Translations under genes and position numbers: made by a program
Source: Phenylobacterium conjunctum
Lineage (GTDB): Bacteria > Pseudomonadota > Alphaproteobacteria > Caulobacterales > Caulobacteraceae
Assembly (NCBI RefSeq): GCF_042679085.1
Contig: NZ_JBHTLQ010000001.1
Coordinates: 111,107-175,106, forward strand
DNA length: 64,000 nt
Direction of reading: 5' to 3'
The notes under the pieces: model-generated
Databases searched by the model: none
What the model was told of the DNA's origin: nothing
Seen by the model: the letters and a program-made list of their open reading frames with translations, nothing else
Part shown: positions 1 through 8,611 of the stretch, piece by piece
How the letters are laid out: each line of letters opens with the position of its first letter
Numbering within the stretch: position 1 is the stretch's first letter

Positions 1-630
1 CAACAGCAGGGCCGCGAGGCTAAGGGTCGGGACGGGCAGGGCGCCGGCCCGCTCCAGGATCTGGGCGATGTCGGTCGTGCCGGTCGCCCGCCACATCATC
101 ACCGCGGCCAGGATCAGGCAGGCCTCGGCCAGCCGGCTCACAAGGAACCGTTTGCGGGCCGCCAGCACGGCGGCCTGGCGCTCGCCGCGGAACAGCAGCA
201 GCCGGTTGACCGCCAGGCTCGCGCCGATCCAGCAGAGCACCAGTTGCAGGAGGTCGCCGGCCAGGACCAGGCCTTGGACCAGGCCCAGGGTCAGGCTGAG
301 CGTGCGCAGGAACTGGGCCTGGCGAGGGTCACCGGCCAGGTAGTTGCGGCTGTAGCCCAGGACCACCCAGCCGATGAAGCCGATCAGGGCGCTCATCACC
401 CCGCTGAGCGGATCAAGCCGGAGCGAAAGCCCGAGCGGATCCCCGCCGACCAGGGGCAGGGTGAGCGAGCCGAAGACCAGCGGATAGGCGAGGGCGAAGG
501 CGCCGGCGCCCAGGCCGACCAGGGCCGTGATCCGTGAAGCGCGCAGCACGCCGGGCGCGCCGCCGGGCGTCAGCGCCAGGGTGAAGTGCGCCAAGGGCGC
601 AAGCGCCGCGAACCAGACAAGCCAGGCCAT
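1..630 (-). CDS. NuoL/DabB-like proton-conducting membrane subunit (N-terminal part, runs off the window)
   Basis: The minus-strand reading from the ATG at 628-630 is open to base 1, giving 210 codons. It encodes alternating hydrophobic helices and a segment around LRLDPLSGVMSALIGFIGW, typical of the N-terminus of NuoL/MrpA-type antiporter subunits. Known family members outside complex I include DabB of the DAB inorganic-carbon pump, whose operons often sit beside a LysR regulator. The divergent LysR gene here makes that reading attractive, but the diagnostic partner dabA would lie outside the window. The alternative is an Mrp or hydrogenase-type antiporter subunit. Confidence 0.65.
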   Translation of the reverse strand, partial: MAWLVWFAALAPLAHFTLALTPGGAPGVLRASRITALVGLGAGAFALAYPLVFGSLTLPLVGGDPLGLSLRLDPLSGVMSALIGFIGWVVLGYSRNYLAGDPRQAQFLRTLSLTLGLVQGLVLAGDLLQLVLCWIGASLAVNRLLLFRGERQAAVLAARKRFLVSRLAEACLILAAVMMWRATGTTDIAQILERAGALPVPTLSLAALLL

Positions 631-711
631 GTGTCGTCTCCGGGTGGAAGGCGACCGTGCTTCTATGCACGAGATGTTGTTCGTGGAAATTCATTGTTTG
701 AACGCGTCTGT

Positions 712-731
712 TCGCTTTTATATAAAAGCGA
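712..731. promoter_or_regulatory. Perfect 20-bp palindrome upstream of the LysR gene
   Basis: The half-sites CGCTTTTAT and ATAAAAGCG abut at 713-730, and flanking T and A extend the symmetry to 712-731. It ends one base before the ATG at 733, in an AT-rich patch of the 102-bp divergent intergenic region. It could be an operator for the LysR regulator or a hairpin over the start codon. Confidence 0.55.
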
Positions 732-732
732 T

Positions 733-1602
733 ATGTCCCAGCTGAACTACAACCACCTGCGGTACTTCTGGGTGATCGCCCATGAGGGCGGTCTGGCGCG
801 GGCGGCCGAGCGGCTGAACGTCGCCCCCTCGGCCCTGTCGGTTCAGCTGCAGAAGCTCGAGGCCCAGATCGGCCACGCCCTGTTCGAGCGGGTGGGGAAG
901 CGGCTCAAGCTGACCGAGGCGGGCCGGGTGGCGCTCGACTATGCCGATACCGTGTTCAAGACCGGCGAGGAGTTGCTGAACACCCTGCGCGGCCGGCCGG
1001 ACCTGGACCGCAAGGCGGTGCGGATCGGCGCCCTGCCCACCATGTCGCGGAACTTCCAGCTGGAGTTCCTGCGCCCCCTGGTCGGCCGCAACGATGTGGA
1101 GCTGGTGGTCCGCTCGGGCTCCCTACGGGAACTGCTGCAGGAGCTGGAGGCCCAGGTGCTGGACATCGTCCTGGCCAACAGCCCGGCGCCCAGCGACGCC
1201 CGATCCTCCCTCCGCAGCCATCTGCTGGACCAGACGCCGGTCAGCATCGTTGGGCGGCCAGAGCTTGGCGGCTTCCGGTTTCCGCAGGATCTGGCGACCA
1301 CGCCGATCCTGTTGCCCAGCCTCGGCAGCGAGATGCGCCAGGCCTTCGACCAGCTGGTCGACCTCGCCGGCGTGCGGCCGTTGATCATGGCGGAGGTGGA
1401 CGACATGGCCATGCTGCGCCTGCTGGCGCGGGAGCGGCAGGCTGTCGCCCTGGCTCCGCCCATCGTCGTGCGCGACGAACTGAACGCCGGGGTGCTGGTC
1501 GAACTGCACCGCATCGAGCGGCTGGCCGAACGCTTCTACGCCATCGTCCAGAACCGGCGGTTCCCCAATCCTCTGTTGGGCGCGCTGCTGCCGGCTCGGT
1601 GA
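733..1602 (+). CDS. LysR-family transcriptional regulator, NhaR type
   Basis: The protein is 289 aa. It opens MSQLNYNHLRYFWVIAHEGG, the usual N-terminus of NhaR-like LysR proteins, followed by the winged helix-turn-helix (about residues 4-62: AAERLNVAPSALSVQLQKLE) and a LysR substrate domain (about 90-285). The ATG at 733 is chosen because the upstream in-frame extension from 586 is arginine-rich and lies outside the domain. It is divergent from the NuoL/DabB-like gene with about 100 bp between starts, so it probably regulates that operon and itself. The inducer is unknown. Confidence 0.85.
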   Translation: MSQLNYNHLRYFWVIAHEGGLARAAERLNVAPSALSVQLQKLEAQIGHALFERVGKRLKLTEAGRVALDYADTVFKTGEELLNTLRGRPDLDRKAVRIGALPTMSRNFQLEFLRPLVGRNDVELVVRSGSLRELLQELEAQVLDIVLANSPAPSDARSSLRSHLLDQTPVSIVGRPELGGFRFPQDLATTPILLPSLGSEMRQAFDQLVDLAGVRPLIMAEVDDMAMLRLLARERQAVALAPPIVVRDELNAGVLVELHRIERLAERFYAIVQNRRFPNPLLGALLPAR

Positions 1603-1606
1603 CGGT

Positions 1607-2302
1607 CTAGGCCTGCTGAGCCCTGCGTCGCTCGGCGTATTCCTCGGCGCGGGACAGCAGGACCTCGAGGTCGGCCTCGGAGATGTCGAAGGTTTCGCCG
1701 GCGTCGGCCAGGGCCATGCGGATGTCGTCGTGGTGCAGGCGGCCCGCCGCGGCGGTGACGGCGACAGGCGCCGGCCGGTGCGGATAGGAGTGGCCCGACG
1801 CGCGGTGGAACAGCCAGCCTGTCGCCACCACCACCGCGGCGTTGAGGGCCACGAGGCCGAAGGGAAAGGCGAAGCCCGCCGCCCAGATCGCCGGGCCGCC
1901 GACCACAGCGGTCATGGCCACGGCGCCGCCCGGCGGGTGCAGGCACCGGAGCAGGGACATCACCAGGATCGCGCCGGCCACCGCAACGCCGATGGCTTCC
2001 GGGCCATGACCAAGCCAGCGACTGACCAGGATGCCGATAGTGGCGGAGGCGACACTGCCGCCGAAGATCGGCCAGGGCTGGGCCATCGGGCTGGCCGGCA
2101 GGGCGAACAGCAGCACCGCGGAGGCCCCGATGGGGGCGATCATGGCGGGCAGGTCGGGGCCGCCCAGGCGCGCCTGCGCGCAGATCATCGCGGTGAGGAC
2201 CAACCCGACCAAGGCGCCGCCCGAGGCGACGATCCGGTCGTGCAAGGTGGCTCCAGCCAACAGGGGATGGAAGATGTGGAAGGCAGGCTTGGGGGGTGAC
2301 AA
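1607..2302 (-). CDS. HPP-family integral membrane protein
   Basis: The protein is 231 aa with several transmembrane segments (about residues 25-180) and the signature CLHPPGGA near residue 125 that names the HPP family. Some HPP proteins have been linked to nitrite transport in chloroplasts and cyanobacteria; the bacterial role is generally unknown. The C-terminal ~50 residues are hydrophilic and predicted cytosolic. It is convergent with the LysR gene, only 4 bp between stops, and is probably monocistronic. Confidence 0.8.
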   Translation of the reverse strand: MSPPKPAFHIFHPLLAGATLHDRIVASGGALVGLVLTAMICAQARLGGPDLPAMIAPIGASAVLLFALPASPMAQPWPIFGGSVASATIGILVSRWLGHGPEAIGVAVAGAILVMSLLRCLHPPGGAVAMTAVVGGPAIWAAGFAFPFGLVALNAAVVVATGWLFHRASGHSYPHRPAPVAVTAAAGRLHHDDIRMALADAGETFDISEADLEVLLSRAEEYAERRRAQQA

Positions 2303-2457
2303 GGCGGTGTCCGTGGCGGCTCTGGCCGCTTACTAGCCCGGCGCGCCCGCACTTGCCTTCCATCATTTCTCGCAGCGCCCGCAGCCTTGCCTTGACCAAA
2401 CCGCGTCGGCGACCGAGAGGGGCGCTCTGAAGTTGGGGCGAGACGCGAGGGAAGATC

Positions 2458-3561
2458 ATGGCCGGCGAGGGTGCGGGGCGCGACTGGCAGGACTGGGCCA
2501 TTCGCCGGATCGAGGCCGACTACACCCGCTCGGCCGACACCCACCTGCGCCACCTGCCGGTTCCGGCCCTGCCGTCCATCGCCATCTACCTGAAGGACGA
2601 GTCCAGCCACCCGACCGGCAGCCTGAAGCACCGTCTGGCCCGGTCCCTGTTCCTCTACGCCCTGTGCAACGGTTGGCTGAAGCCGGAACGACCGGTGATC
2701 GAGGCCTCCAGCGGGTCCACCGCGGTGTCCGAGGCCTACTTCGCGCGGATGATCGGCGTGCCCTTCATCGCTGTCCTGCCGCGCAGCACCGCCGCCCCCA
2801 AGATCGCCGCCATCGAGGCCCAGGGCGGGACCTGCCGGTTCGTGGACAAGCCCGCTGAGGCCTATGGCGTGGCCAGCGCCCTGGCCGCGGAACTGGATGG
2901 CCACTACATGGACCAGTTCACCTATGCCGAGCGGGCCACGGACTGGCGCGGCAACAACAACATCGCCGAATCCATCTTCCTGCAGATGGCCCGCGAGCCC
3001 GATCCCGAGCCGGAGTGGGTGGTCTGCGGCGCCGGGACGGGCGGGACCTCAGCCACCATCGGCCGTTATGTGCGCTATCATCGGTTCCGCACCCGGGTCT
3101 GCGTCGCCGACCCCGAGGCCTCGGTGTTTCACCGGCATTGGGCGGACCGGACGGTGCAGGCCGTCGATGGGCCGGGCAGCCGGGTGGAGGGCATCGGCCG
3201 GCCCCAGGTGGAGCCCAGCTTCATCCCCCCGATCATCGACCGCATGGAGCCCGTGGCCGACGCGGCCTCCATCGCCGCGGCCCGGGTGGTCAGCCGCCGG
3301 CTCGGCAAGCTCTGCGGCGGCTCCACGGGCACCAATGTCTGGGTCTGCGCCACGATCGCCACCGAGATGGCCCAGGCGAAGCGGCCGGGCTCCATCGTCT
3401 CGATCCTTTGCGACGATGGCGAACGCTATCGCGACACCTATTTCTCTGACGCCTGGGTGGCCGCTGAAGGGTTGGACCTGGCGCCCTACACCGCAGCCCT
3501 GGAGGCGTTCTTCGAGACCGGCCGCCTGGTCACGCCAGACATCGCTGCAGGCGGGGCCTGA
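2458..3561 (+). CDS. PLP-dependent cysteine synthase-like protein
   Basis: The protein is 367 aa, fold type II PLP enzyme. The PLP lysine is K57 in HPTGSLKHR, the substrate loop SSGSTAVS is near residue 82, and the glycine-rich phosphate loop GTGGTSATIGRY is near residue 190. Family members make cysteine from O-acetylserine or act on related beta-substituted amino acids. This protein is longer than CysK/CysM and diverges at the C-terminus, so the exact substrate cannot be read. No sulfur-assimilation genes are adjacent. Its 3' end overlaps the convergent DUF393 gene by 32 bp. Confidence 0.8.
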   Translation: MAGEGAGRDWQDWAIRRIEADYTRSADTHLRHLPVPALPSIAIYLKDESSHPTGSLKHRLARSLFLYALCNGWLKPERPVIEASSGSTAVSEAYFARMIGVPFIAVLPRSTAAPKIAAIEAQGGTCRFVDKPAEAYGVASALAAELDGHYMDQFTYAERATDWRGNNNIAESIFLQMAREPDPEPEWVVCGAGTGGTSATIGRYVRYHRFRTRVCVADPEASVFHRHWADRTVQAVDGPGSRVEGIGRPQVEPSFIPPIIDRMEPVADAASIAAARVVSRRLGKLCGGSTGTNVWVCATIATEMAQAKRPGSIVSILCDDGERYRDTYFSDAWVAAEGLDLAPYTAALEAFFETGRLVTPDIAAGGA

Positions 3562-3880
3562 CCTTCAGGAACCGCCCATAGGCCCAGTCCAACAGGCGCA
3601 GCACGACCGGGATCCGCGCCGCCTGGCCGAGGGGCCAAAGCAGGGGGATGGCGCGCCACATGGCGGCGAAGGCGGCCGCGCCGCTGCGGATCTGGCCGTC
3701 CTCCAGCGCATGGAAGCGGGCCAGCAGTTCGGCGCGGTCCAGGGGACAAGAGGTGTCCCCCTGGGCGACATCGACGAAGTCGATCCGCCCGGCGCGGTCC
3801 AGGCGTCGCATCAGGGCGATCTCCCGACGGCAGAGCGGACAGGCGCCGTCGTACCAGACGACAACGGAAGGGGTCGGCAT
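3530..3880 (-). CDS. DUF393 thiol-disulfide oxidoreductase-like (DCC family) protein
   Basis: The protein is 116 aa and opens with VVVWYDGACPLCRREI, the DGxCxxC motif (here DGACPLC) that defines the DCC/DUF393 family, a thioredoxin-like group. DCC proteins are often encoded near photolyase-type genes, and one lies 0.6 kb away here. It overlaps the 3' end of the PLP-enzyme gene and is divergent from the DUF3429 gene. Confidence 0.8.
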   Translation of the reverse strand: MPTPSVVVWYDGACPLCRREIALMRRLDRAGRIDFVDVAQGDTSCPLDRAELLARFHALEDGQIRSGAAAFAAMWRAIPLLWPLGQAARIPVVLRLLDWAYGRFLKVRPRLQRCLA

Positions 3881-3997
3881 GGGCTCGGGTTTCAGCAGGA
3901 CAACATAAGAAACCGATGTGGCGTCGTCCCCGCGCGGGCGCCACCTGACCTAAAGCCCATGTTGACCGAACAAGGGCTGCTGAGGCGCGATGGTCCC

Positions 3998-4459
3998 ATG
4001 TCGGGATCCGATCTTCCACGTCCGCTGGTTCTCTTGGGACTGTCCGGTATCGCGCCCCAGGCGCTTTGCCTGGTCCTTGCCGTGGCGCCGGGACCCTATC
4101 GCTGGGTGGCCCTTGCGGCCGGGTGCTTCTACGCGGCGATCATCCTGTCCTTCCTCGGTGGTCTTTGGTGGATGGCCGGTCTTCTGGGCGGGCTGAAGCG
4201 GACCTGGGTCTACGGCCTGGCCGTGGCGCCCAGCCTGATCGGTTGGGCTGCGCTGCTGCCGTGGAACCTCGGCTGGTCGTGGCCGGCGCCGTCCCTGCTG
4301 TTGCTGGGCGTCGTTCTGCTCACCAGTCCGGTGGTCGATCGGGTGCTGGCGCGCCAGATCACCCTGCCGTCCGGCTGGATCCGGCTGCGGATCATCATGG
4401 CCTCGGGCCTGGGCGGGCTGACCCTCGCCCTGGGCGTTGCAGGCCTTGCGTTGGGGTAG
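3998..4459 (+). CDS. DUF3429 small membrane protein
   Basis: The protein is 153 aa from the ATG at 3998, with four predicted transmembrane helices (LVLLGLSGIAPQALCLVLAV, an AALAAGCFYAAIILSF-like segment, and two more). Its pattern resembles DUF3429. An upstream in-frame ATG (3959) would add 13 polar residues and is less likely. It ends 4 bp before the photolyase-related gene, so the two are probably co-transcribed. Function unknown. Confidence 0.65.
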   Translation: MSGSDLPRPLVLLGLSGIAPQALCLVLAVAPGPYRWVALAAGCFYAAIILSFLGGLWWMAGLLGGLKRTWVYGLAVAPSLIGWAALLPWNLGWSWPAPSLLLLGVVLLTSPVVDRVLARQITLPSGWIRLRIIMASGLGGLTLALGVAGLALG

Positions 4460-4463
4460 GGCC

Positions 4464-5663
4464 ATGCCGGCGGTCCTGACCGACTTTCCCCCGACCCGGG
4501 CCGCCGCGCTTGAACGCCTGGAGGCCTTCGCGCCCCGCGCCGGACGGGCCTATGCCGAGGGGCGCAACACCGACCCTGGACCTGGCCGACCCACCGCCGT
4601 CTCACGGCTGTCGCCCTATCTCCGACGACGGATGATCACTGAGCGCGAGGTGGTCCAGGCTGTCCTGGCTCACCACGACGCCCGCGCCGCGGACAAGTAC
4701 CTGCAGGAAGTCCTGTGGCGCACCTATTGGAAGGGCTGGCTGGAGCAGCGCCCCTGCGTCTGGACCCGCTTCCTCAGCGAACGACGGCGGCAGATGGAAG
4801 GCGTGGACACGCGCGCCCTGCGCCACGCCGAATGCGGTCTCACCGGGATCGAGGGCTTTGACGATTGGGCGCGAGAGCTGGTGGAGACCGGCTACCTGCA
4901 CAATCACGCCCGGATGTGGTTCGCCTCGATCTGGATCTTCACCCTGCGCCTGCCCTGGGCCCTGGGCGCCGACTTCTTTCTGCGCCACCTGATCGACGCC
5001 GATCCGGCTAGCAACACCCTGTCCTGGCGCTGGGTGGCGGGCCTGCAGACCCCGGGCAAGACCTACCTGGCGACACGGGACAATATCGCGCGCCACACCG
5101 AGGGCCGCTTTGCGCCGCAAGGCCTGGCGCGCGAGGCCATCGCTCTGACCGAGCCGCCTCTTGCCGCGCCTCGCGCACTTGGGGAGCCGCCCTGTCCGCC
5201 GACAAACGACCCGAGCCTGTTGCTGGTCACCGAGGAAGACCTGCATCCGGACTCCCTGATGGTCGAGGCGCCGCCGATCTCCTCGCTCCTGGTGGTCGCC
5301 GATCCGGACCTGGCCTGGGGCGACAAGGCCCGCCGCTTCACCCGCGCCGCGGCCTCGGACGCCTGTGTCCGGATCGGCGCGCACTTCGGTCGGCCCGCCG
5401 CCATCGCCGACCGTCTGGATCGCGAGACCCTGGCCGCCGCCGCGCGATCCGCCGGGGTTCGCCGGATCGAGACGGCCTATGCGCCTATTGGCCCGGTCGC
5501 TGACCGCCTGGCCAGCCTGACCGCCGACCTGGCCGCCGAAGACATCGTCCTGGTCCAACGCCGCCGCGACTGGGACGGCCGCTTCTGGCCCCACGCCACC
5601 CGCGGCTTCTTTGGCTTCAAGGCGGAGATCCCGGCCGTGCTGGCCGCGAGCGGGCGGACCTGA
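4464..5663 (+). CDS. Photolyase/cryptochrome FAD-domain protein lacking the usual N-terminal domain
   Basis: The protein is 399 aa. Residues about 25-230 match the photolyase FAD-binding helical domain: TAVSRLSPYLRRR, QEVLWRTYWKGW, ETGYLHNHARMWFASIWIF and DADPASNTLSWRWVAGLQTP. The N-terminal antenna-binding alpha/beta domain is absent. A ~160-residue alpha/beta-looking segment follows the FAD domain at the C-terminus instead. A DNA-repair or light-sensing role is inferred from the family only. The ATG at 4464 follows the DUF3429 stop by 4 bp. Confidence 0.75.
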   Translation: MPAVLTDFPPTRAAALERLEAFAPRAGRAYAEGRNTDPGPGRPTAVSRLSPYLRRRMITEREVVQAVLAHHDARAADKYLQEVLWRTYWKGWLEQRPCVWTRFLSERRRQMEGVDTRALRHAECGLTGIEGFDDWARELVETGYLHNHARMWFASIWIFTLRLPWALGADFFLRHLIDADPASNTLSWRWVAGLQTPGKTYLATRDNIARHTEGRFAPQGLAREAIALTEPPLAAPRALGEPPCPPTNDPSLLLVTEEDLHPDSLMVEAPPISSLLVVADPDLAWGDKARRFTRAAASDACVRIGAHFGRPAAIADRLDRETLAAAARSAGVRRIETAYAPIGPVADRLASLTADLAAEDIVLVQRRRDWDGRFWPHATRGFFGFKAEIPAVLAASGRT

Positions 5664-5879
5664 CAGGTCTCGGCGCCTTGCCGGATGATCGCCATGCGTT
5701 CAGATAGCGGCAGACCGTCTATTCAGGTTGATTTGTCCGGGCGCGCTCCGGGGCCGTGATCGCCCTTGGCCGCCCCTATTGGTTTTGTTGGTTTCGTCAT
5801 TTCAGGCGGCGCCGTGGCGGGGCTTTCACCGCCTGTATCGTCGCCGATCATTGAATTCATGCATTTGGGAGGACGCGTC

Positions 5880-6824
5880 ATGGGGCTGTATCAAGCCAAT
5901 CCGGGGGCAGGGACCGAGGTCGCGGATCTGCGGACCTATCTCGAGGCCCACAACGGGATGAAGGGGTTGGAGATCCTGGAGCCTTCGGATGTCCAGCACG
6001 CCGCCCAGCTGTTCCGCCGTGACGGCTTCGTGGTCATCGCCAACGCCCTGACCTCCGAGCAGACGGACTTTCTGGCCAAGGGCTGCGCCGAGGTGATCGA
6101 GGGCATCCTGGCGCTCGACGAAGATCGCGCCGGCAACCGCGGCTCGCACCGTTATTCCTTCGGCGGCTCCAGCCTGACCCGCAGCCAGCTGCACCGCCCC
6201 GAATGGCAGATGCTGCTCGACGTGCCGGTGGTCGATCAGGTGGTCAGCGAGATCTTTGGCTCCCAGGACTACGTCCTGCGCGCGGCCAGCGGCGACTTCT
6301 GCCTGCCGGGCGCGGTCGAGTACCAGCCCCTGCATTCTGACATTCGCGACTGGCGCTCCAGCACCTCGACGCCCTTCAGCGCCTTCTTCGATCCCGAGGG
6401 TGAGCTGACCATCCGCGACCTGCCGTGCCCCTATGTGTGCGTGAACTTCCTGCCCCAGGACGTGACCCGCCTGAACGGGCCAACGCGGCAGATCCCGGGG
6501 ACGCAGAAGTCCCGCGTCCGCATCCCGTCCCTGGCCGACGAGCCGGAGTGGATGCGGCTCAGCACCGTCTGTCCCGCGCCGGCCGGCGCCATCATGGTGC
6601 GCGACGTCCGCGCCTGGCACGGCGGGACGCCGAACGTCTCCGACGCTATCCGCTCGATCCCTAACCTGGAGTTCTACGCCCCCTGGTTCCGGGAGCCGAT
6701 GGTTCCGGGCATCGACTATGCGGACTATCAAAAGCTCTCCGCGCGGGCCCAGCAGATGGCGCGCTTCTGCGTCGCCGATTCCGGCCAGAAGCTGGTGACC
6801 GGCCCCACCCTCCGGGCGCTTTGA
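5880..6824 (+). CDS. Phytanoyl-CoA dioxygenase (PhyH) family protein
   Basis: The protein is 314 aa. The Fe(II)/2-oxoglutarate dioxygenase facial triad is suggested by HSDIRDW (H-x-D) in the middle and by RAWHGGTPN near residue 245, which supplies the distal His and a nearby Arg. The start at 5880 is preceded by GGGAGG at a good distance; the longer reading from 5766 lacks support. PhyH proteins hydroxylate varied small molecules, so the substrate is unknown. It leads a tight operon with an aldo-keto reductase (10 bp gap) and an alpha/beta hydrolase. Confidence 0.8.
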   Translation: MGLYQANPGAGTEVADLRTYLEAHNGMKGLEILEPSDVQHAAQLFRRDGFVVIANALTSEQTDFLAKGCAEVIEGILALDEDRAGNRGSHRYSFGGSSLTRSQLHRPEWQMLLDVPVVDQVVSEIFGSQDYVLRAASGDFCLPGAVEYQPLHSDIRDWRSSTSTPFSAFFDPEGELTIRDLPCPYVCVNFLPQDVTRLNGPTRQIPGTQKSRVRIPSLADEPEWMRLSTVCPAPAGAIMVRDVRAWHGGTPNVSDAIRSIPNLEFYAPWFREPMVPGIDYADYQKLSARAQQMARFCVADSGQKLVTGPTLRAL

Positions 6825-6834
6825 GGCTCAGCTG

Positions 6835-7800
6835 ATGCAGTATCGGACGCTTGGCCGGACGGCGCTGAAGGTCAGTCGCCTGGCCCTTGGCACCATGAAC
6901 TTCGGCCCCCGCACGGGGAGCGCCGAGGCCTTCGCCATCATGGACCAGGCGGTGGACCAGGGGATCAACCTGTTTGACACCGCAAACCAGTATGGCGGCG
7001 CCCTGGGTGTCGGGACCACCGAGACGATCCTTGGGGACTGGCTGGCGAGCAATCGCGACAAGCGCGAGCGGTTGGTCTTGGCCACCAAGGTTCACGAGCC
7101 GATGTCCGACGACATCAACGATCGGGGGCTTTCCGCGCGGCATATCCAGATGGCCTGCGAGGCCAGCCTGCGCCGGCTGGGCGTCGACCACATCGACCTC
7201 TACCAGATGCACCACATCGACCGGTTGGCGCCGCCGGAAGAGATCTGGCAGGCGATGGACCGGCTCATCGCCCAGGGCAAGATCACCTATGTGGGGTCGA
7301 GCAACTTCCCAGGCTGGAAGATCGCCCAGCTGAACGAGCGCGCCCGCGCGCAGGGCCGGCTTGGGCTGGTCAGCGAGCAGAGCCTCTATAACCTCGTCGA
7401 ACGTCGCGCGGAGATGGAGGTCATTCCGGCCTGCGAGGCCTATGGGCTGGGCCTGATCGTCTGGAGCCCCCTGGCCGGCGGTCTGTTGGCAGGGCCGCCA
7501 GCGGGCGGGGAGGGACGTCGCAGCGCCGCGGGCGTGCAGGCGGCGGCCCAGGCCCTAGGCGCAAAGCTCCAAGCTTATCACGACCTCTGCGCCGGGACCG
7601 GGCGCGACCCGGGCGAGGTGGCGCTGGCCTGGCTGCTGGCCCAGCCGGCGGTGACCTCGGCGATCATCGGCCCGCGCACCGGCGACCAGCTGACCAGCGC
7701 CATGCGCGCCGAGGCGACGCCGCTGTCGCCGGAGACCTTAGCGGCGCTGGACCAGATCTTCCCGCCCTGCGGACCGGCGCCCGAGGCCTATGCATGGTGA
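6835..7800 (+). CDS. Aldo/keto reductase
   Basis: The protein is 321 aa, an NADPH-dependent (beta/alpha)8 oxidoreductase. The catalytic tetrad is visible as D48 (FDTAN), Y53 (NQYGG), K85 (ATKVH) and H126 (QMHHID). The C-terminal cofactor region reads AIIGPRTGDQL. It resembles the YajO/YghZ-type AKR group. It is co-transcribed with the PhyH gene upstream and overlaps the downstream hydrolase by 7 bp, suggesting a short oxidation/reduction/hydrolysis pathway on one substrate. Confidence 0.88.
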   Translation: MQYRTLGRTALKVSRLALGTMNFGPRTGSAEAFAIMDQAVDQGINLFDTANQYGGALGVGTTETILGDWLASNRDKRERLVLATKVHEPMSDDINDRGLSARHIQMACEASLRRLGVDHIDLYQMHHIDRLAPPEEIWQAMDRLIAQGKITYVGSSNFPGWKIAQLNERARAQGRLGLVSEQSLYNLVERRAEMEVIPACEAYGLGLIVWSPLAGGLLAGPPAGGEGRRSAAGVQAAAQALGAKLQAYHDLCAGTGRDPGEVALAWLLAQPAVTSAIIGPRTGDQLTSAMRAEATPLSPETLAALDQIFPPCGPAPEAYAW

Positions 7801-8606
7801 GCGACACGCCATGGCGTAAGGGCTGGGTCGAGGTCGCGGGCGGTCGCCTAGCCTATCACCGGACCGGCGGGTCGGGGCCGGTCATGGTTCTGGCCCACGG
7901 CCTGACCGACAACGGCCTGTGCTGGTCGCGGCTGGCGAACGCCTTGCAGGATCGCTTCGACATGATCCTGCTCGACGCGCGGGGGCATGGCGAAAGCGCC
8001 AGGATCAGCGACGGCCCGCCACACGACCCGGGCGTGGATCTGGCGGAGGCCTGCGAGGCCCTGGGCCTGGTCGCCCCCATCATGGTCGGACACTCGGTGG
8101 GCGCCCGCGCCGCCTTGGATTTCGCAGCGCTTCGGCCCGATGGCCTGGCGGCCCTGGTGCTTGAGGATCCGCCGTTGCTGCCCCTGCTCGACGCCGCCAA
8201 GACCGAGCGGCGGCGCCTGGGCTTCCAGCAGGATGTGGAGGCGATGCAGGCGCTGTCCGACGACGGGCTCGCCGAAAGGGGGCGCCAGTCTCATCCGACC
8301 TGGGATGAGGGGGATTCTCCGGCCTGGAGGAGCTCCAAGCGCCAGGTCGACCCGCGCGCCTATCCTGAGTTCCAACGCCCCTGGCAGGCCGCCCTCGCGG
8401 CCGTGACAGTCCCGACCCTCCTCGTCTGCGGGACGGTCGCTGATGGCTCTCTGGTCAAGGACGACATCGCCGCCGAGGCTTCGGCGCTCAACCCGCGGCT
8501 GGAGGTCGTGCGCATCGAAGGCGCTGGCCACAATACGCGGCGGGAGAACTTCCCGGCCTACCTGGACGCCGTCTCGAACTTCCTGAGCCGCGTCACGGGC
8601 TACTGA
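7794..8606 (+). CDS. Alpha/beta hydrolase
   Basis: The protein is 270 aa. The oxyanion region is HGLTDNGLCW, the nucleophile elbow is GHSVGA (S101), and a late GAGHN supplies the catalytic His near residue 243. No signal peptide, so cytosolic. Its start lies inside the end of the aldo/keto reductase gene, indicating translational coupling. It is convergent with the sensor kinase gene, 5 bp apart. Substrate unknown. Confidence 0.85.
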   Translation: MVSDTPWRKGWVEVAGGRLAYHRTGGSGPVMVLAHGLTDNGLCWSRLANALQDRFDMILLDARGHGESARISDGPPHDPGVDLAEACEALGLVAPIMVGHSVGARAALDFAALRPDGLAALVLEDPPLLPLLDAAKTERRRLGFQQDVEAMQALSDDGLAERGRQSHPTWDEGDSPAWRSSKRQVDPRAYPEFQRPWQAALAAVTVPTLLVCGTVADGSLVKDDIAAEASALNPRLEVVRIEGAGHNTRRENFPAYLDAVSNFLSRVTGY

Positions 8607-8611
8607 CCGGA

